Positions 63,555 to 64,000 of a stretch of 64,000 bases of DNA are shown piece after piece. Positions within the stretch are counted from its first letter, which is position 1. Every line of letters begins with the position of its first letter. The notes under the pieces are model-generated. The model made no database searches and was not told where the DNA came from. It was given only the letters and a program-made list of their open reading frames with translations. The translations under genes were made by a program, and so were the position numbers. The DNA is taken from positions 1 through 64,000 of the forward strand of contig NZ_JABBFZ010000002.1 in NCBI RefSeq assembly GCF_012927125.1, in the 5' to 3' direction. This DNA is from Paraburkholderia antibiotica. GTDB lineage: Bacteria; Pseudomonadota; Gammaproteobacteria; Burkholderiales; Burkholderiaceae.

Positions 63555-64000
63555 ATGCCGACTCTTTTCGATCCGCTGCAAATTGGCGATATCACGCTGC
63601 CGAACCGCATCATCATGGCGCCGCTCACGCGCCAACGCGCCGAGGAAATCCGCGTGCCGAACGCGCTGATGGCGCGCTACTACGCCGAGCGCGCAAGCGC
63701 CGGCCTGATCCTCAGCGAAGCGACCTCGGTCACGCCGCAAGGTGTCGGCTACGCGGAAACGCCGGGTATCTGGTCGCAGGAACAGGTCGAAGGCTGGAAG
63801 CTCGTCACCCAGGCCGTGCACGACGCGGGCGGCAAGATCTTCCTGCAGCTGTGGCACGTCGGCCGTATTTCGGACCCGGTGTTCCTGAACGGCGAGCTGC
63901 CGGTCGCGCCGAGCGCGATCGCGGCCGGCGGTCACGTGAGCCTCGTGCGTCCCGAGCGTCCGTTCGTGACGCCGCGCGCGCTCGAACTCGATGAAATCGC
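63555..64000 (+). CDS. Old Yellow Enzyme family alkene reductase, N-terminal part
   Basis: Cut off by the window end after about 148 residues. FMN-binding start MPTLFDPLQIGDITLPNRII, APLTRQRA, and QLWHVGRISDP are typical of NemA-like enoate reductases, which reduce alpha,beta-unsaturated carbonyls and N-ethylmaleimide with NADPH. GGTGAA lies about ten bases upstream of the ATG. Probably regulated by the ArsR-type protein just before it. Confidence 0.93.
   Translation, partial: MPTLFDPLQIGDITLPNRIIMAPLTRQRAEEIRVPNALMARYYAERASAGLILSEATSVTPQGVGYAETPGIWSQEQVEGWKLVTQAVHDAGGKIFLQLWHVGRISDPVFLNGELPVAPSAIAAGGHVSLVRPERPFVTPRALELDEI

Overview
The window looks like the chromosome of a Burkholderiaceae betaproteobacterium, most likely Paraburkholderia. 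It is GC-rich with strong GC3 bias, has a Burkholderia-type 16S rRNA and rrn leader, two DUF4148 secreted proteins, a classical Burkholderia porin and an aerobic-style cobalamin locus. These are judgements from reading the sequence; no search was run.

Layout. (1) 1-1145: 5' part of a 16S rRNA gene on the minus strand, with leader, boxA-like element and promoter. (2) 1.4-2.3 kb: PilZ/YcgR-type protein. (3) 2.4-14.2 kb: cobalamin locus split by two divergent cobalamin riboswitches. Leftward runs cobW-cobN-ChlI-like ATPase-VWA protein (cobalt chelation). Rightward runs a SUMT-CobE fusion, cobO, cobB and bluB. (4) 14.3-19.7 kb: lipoprotein, then a CHASE2 histidine kinase, a LysM/FecR protein and an OmpR-type regulator. 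(5) 20.4-24.3 kb: SWIM/SNF2 helicase with its terminator. (6) 24.7-29.5 kb: catalase-like peroxidase and cytochrome b561, a DUF4148 protein, an ECF sigma factor and two anti-sigma-like proteins, with two short tandem repeats. (7) 29.8-40.6 kb: AraC and NmrA-like proteins, ribA, CBS protein, DUF4148, 3-methyladenine glycosylase, BON protein, LysR regulator and an amino-acid ABC transporter without ATPase. (8) 40.6-44.7 kb: molybdenum hydroxylase (2Fe-2S subunit, Mo subunit, triheme cytochrome c). (9) 45.2-47.0 kb: small protein and LysM/M23 lipoprotein. (10) 47.6-50.4 kb: lower-GC accessory island with a damaged hcp, a DUF2778 (Tlde1-like) toxin candidate, a two-helix immunity candidate, a decayed frame and an unusual membrane-anchored protein. 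(11) 50.6-58.7 kb: porin, OpgC, heptamer array, OsmC, DedA-PAP2-LssY fusion and phospholipase A. (12) 59.0-62.9 kb: an acyl-ACP-reductase-like enzyme 16 bp upstream of a CqsS/LqsS-like hybrid sensor kinase. (13) 63.2-64.0 kb: ArsR regulator and the start of an Old Yellow Enzyme reductase.

The strongest candidates for something undescribed are the reductase/CqsS-like kinase pair, which could be a signal-synthesis-and-sensing system based on acyl-derived molecules, and the orphan Hcp/DUF2778/immunity module.
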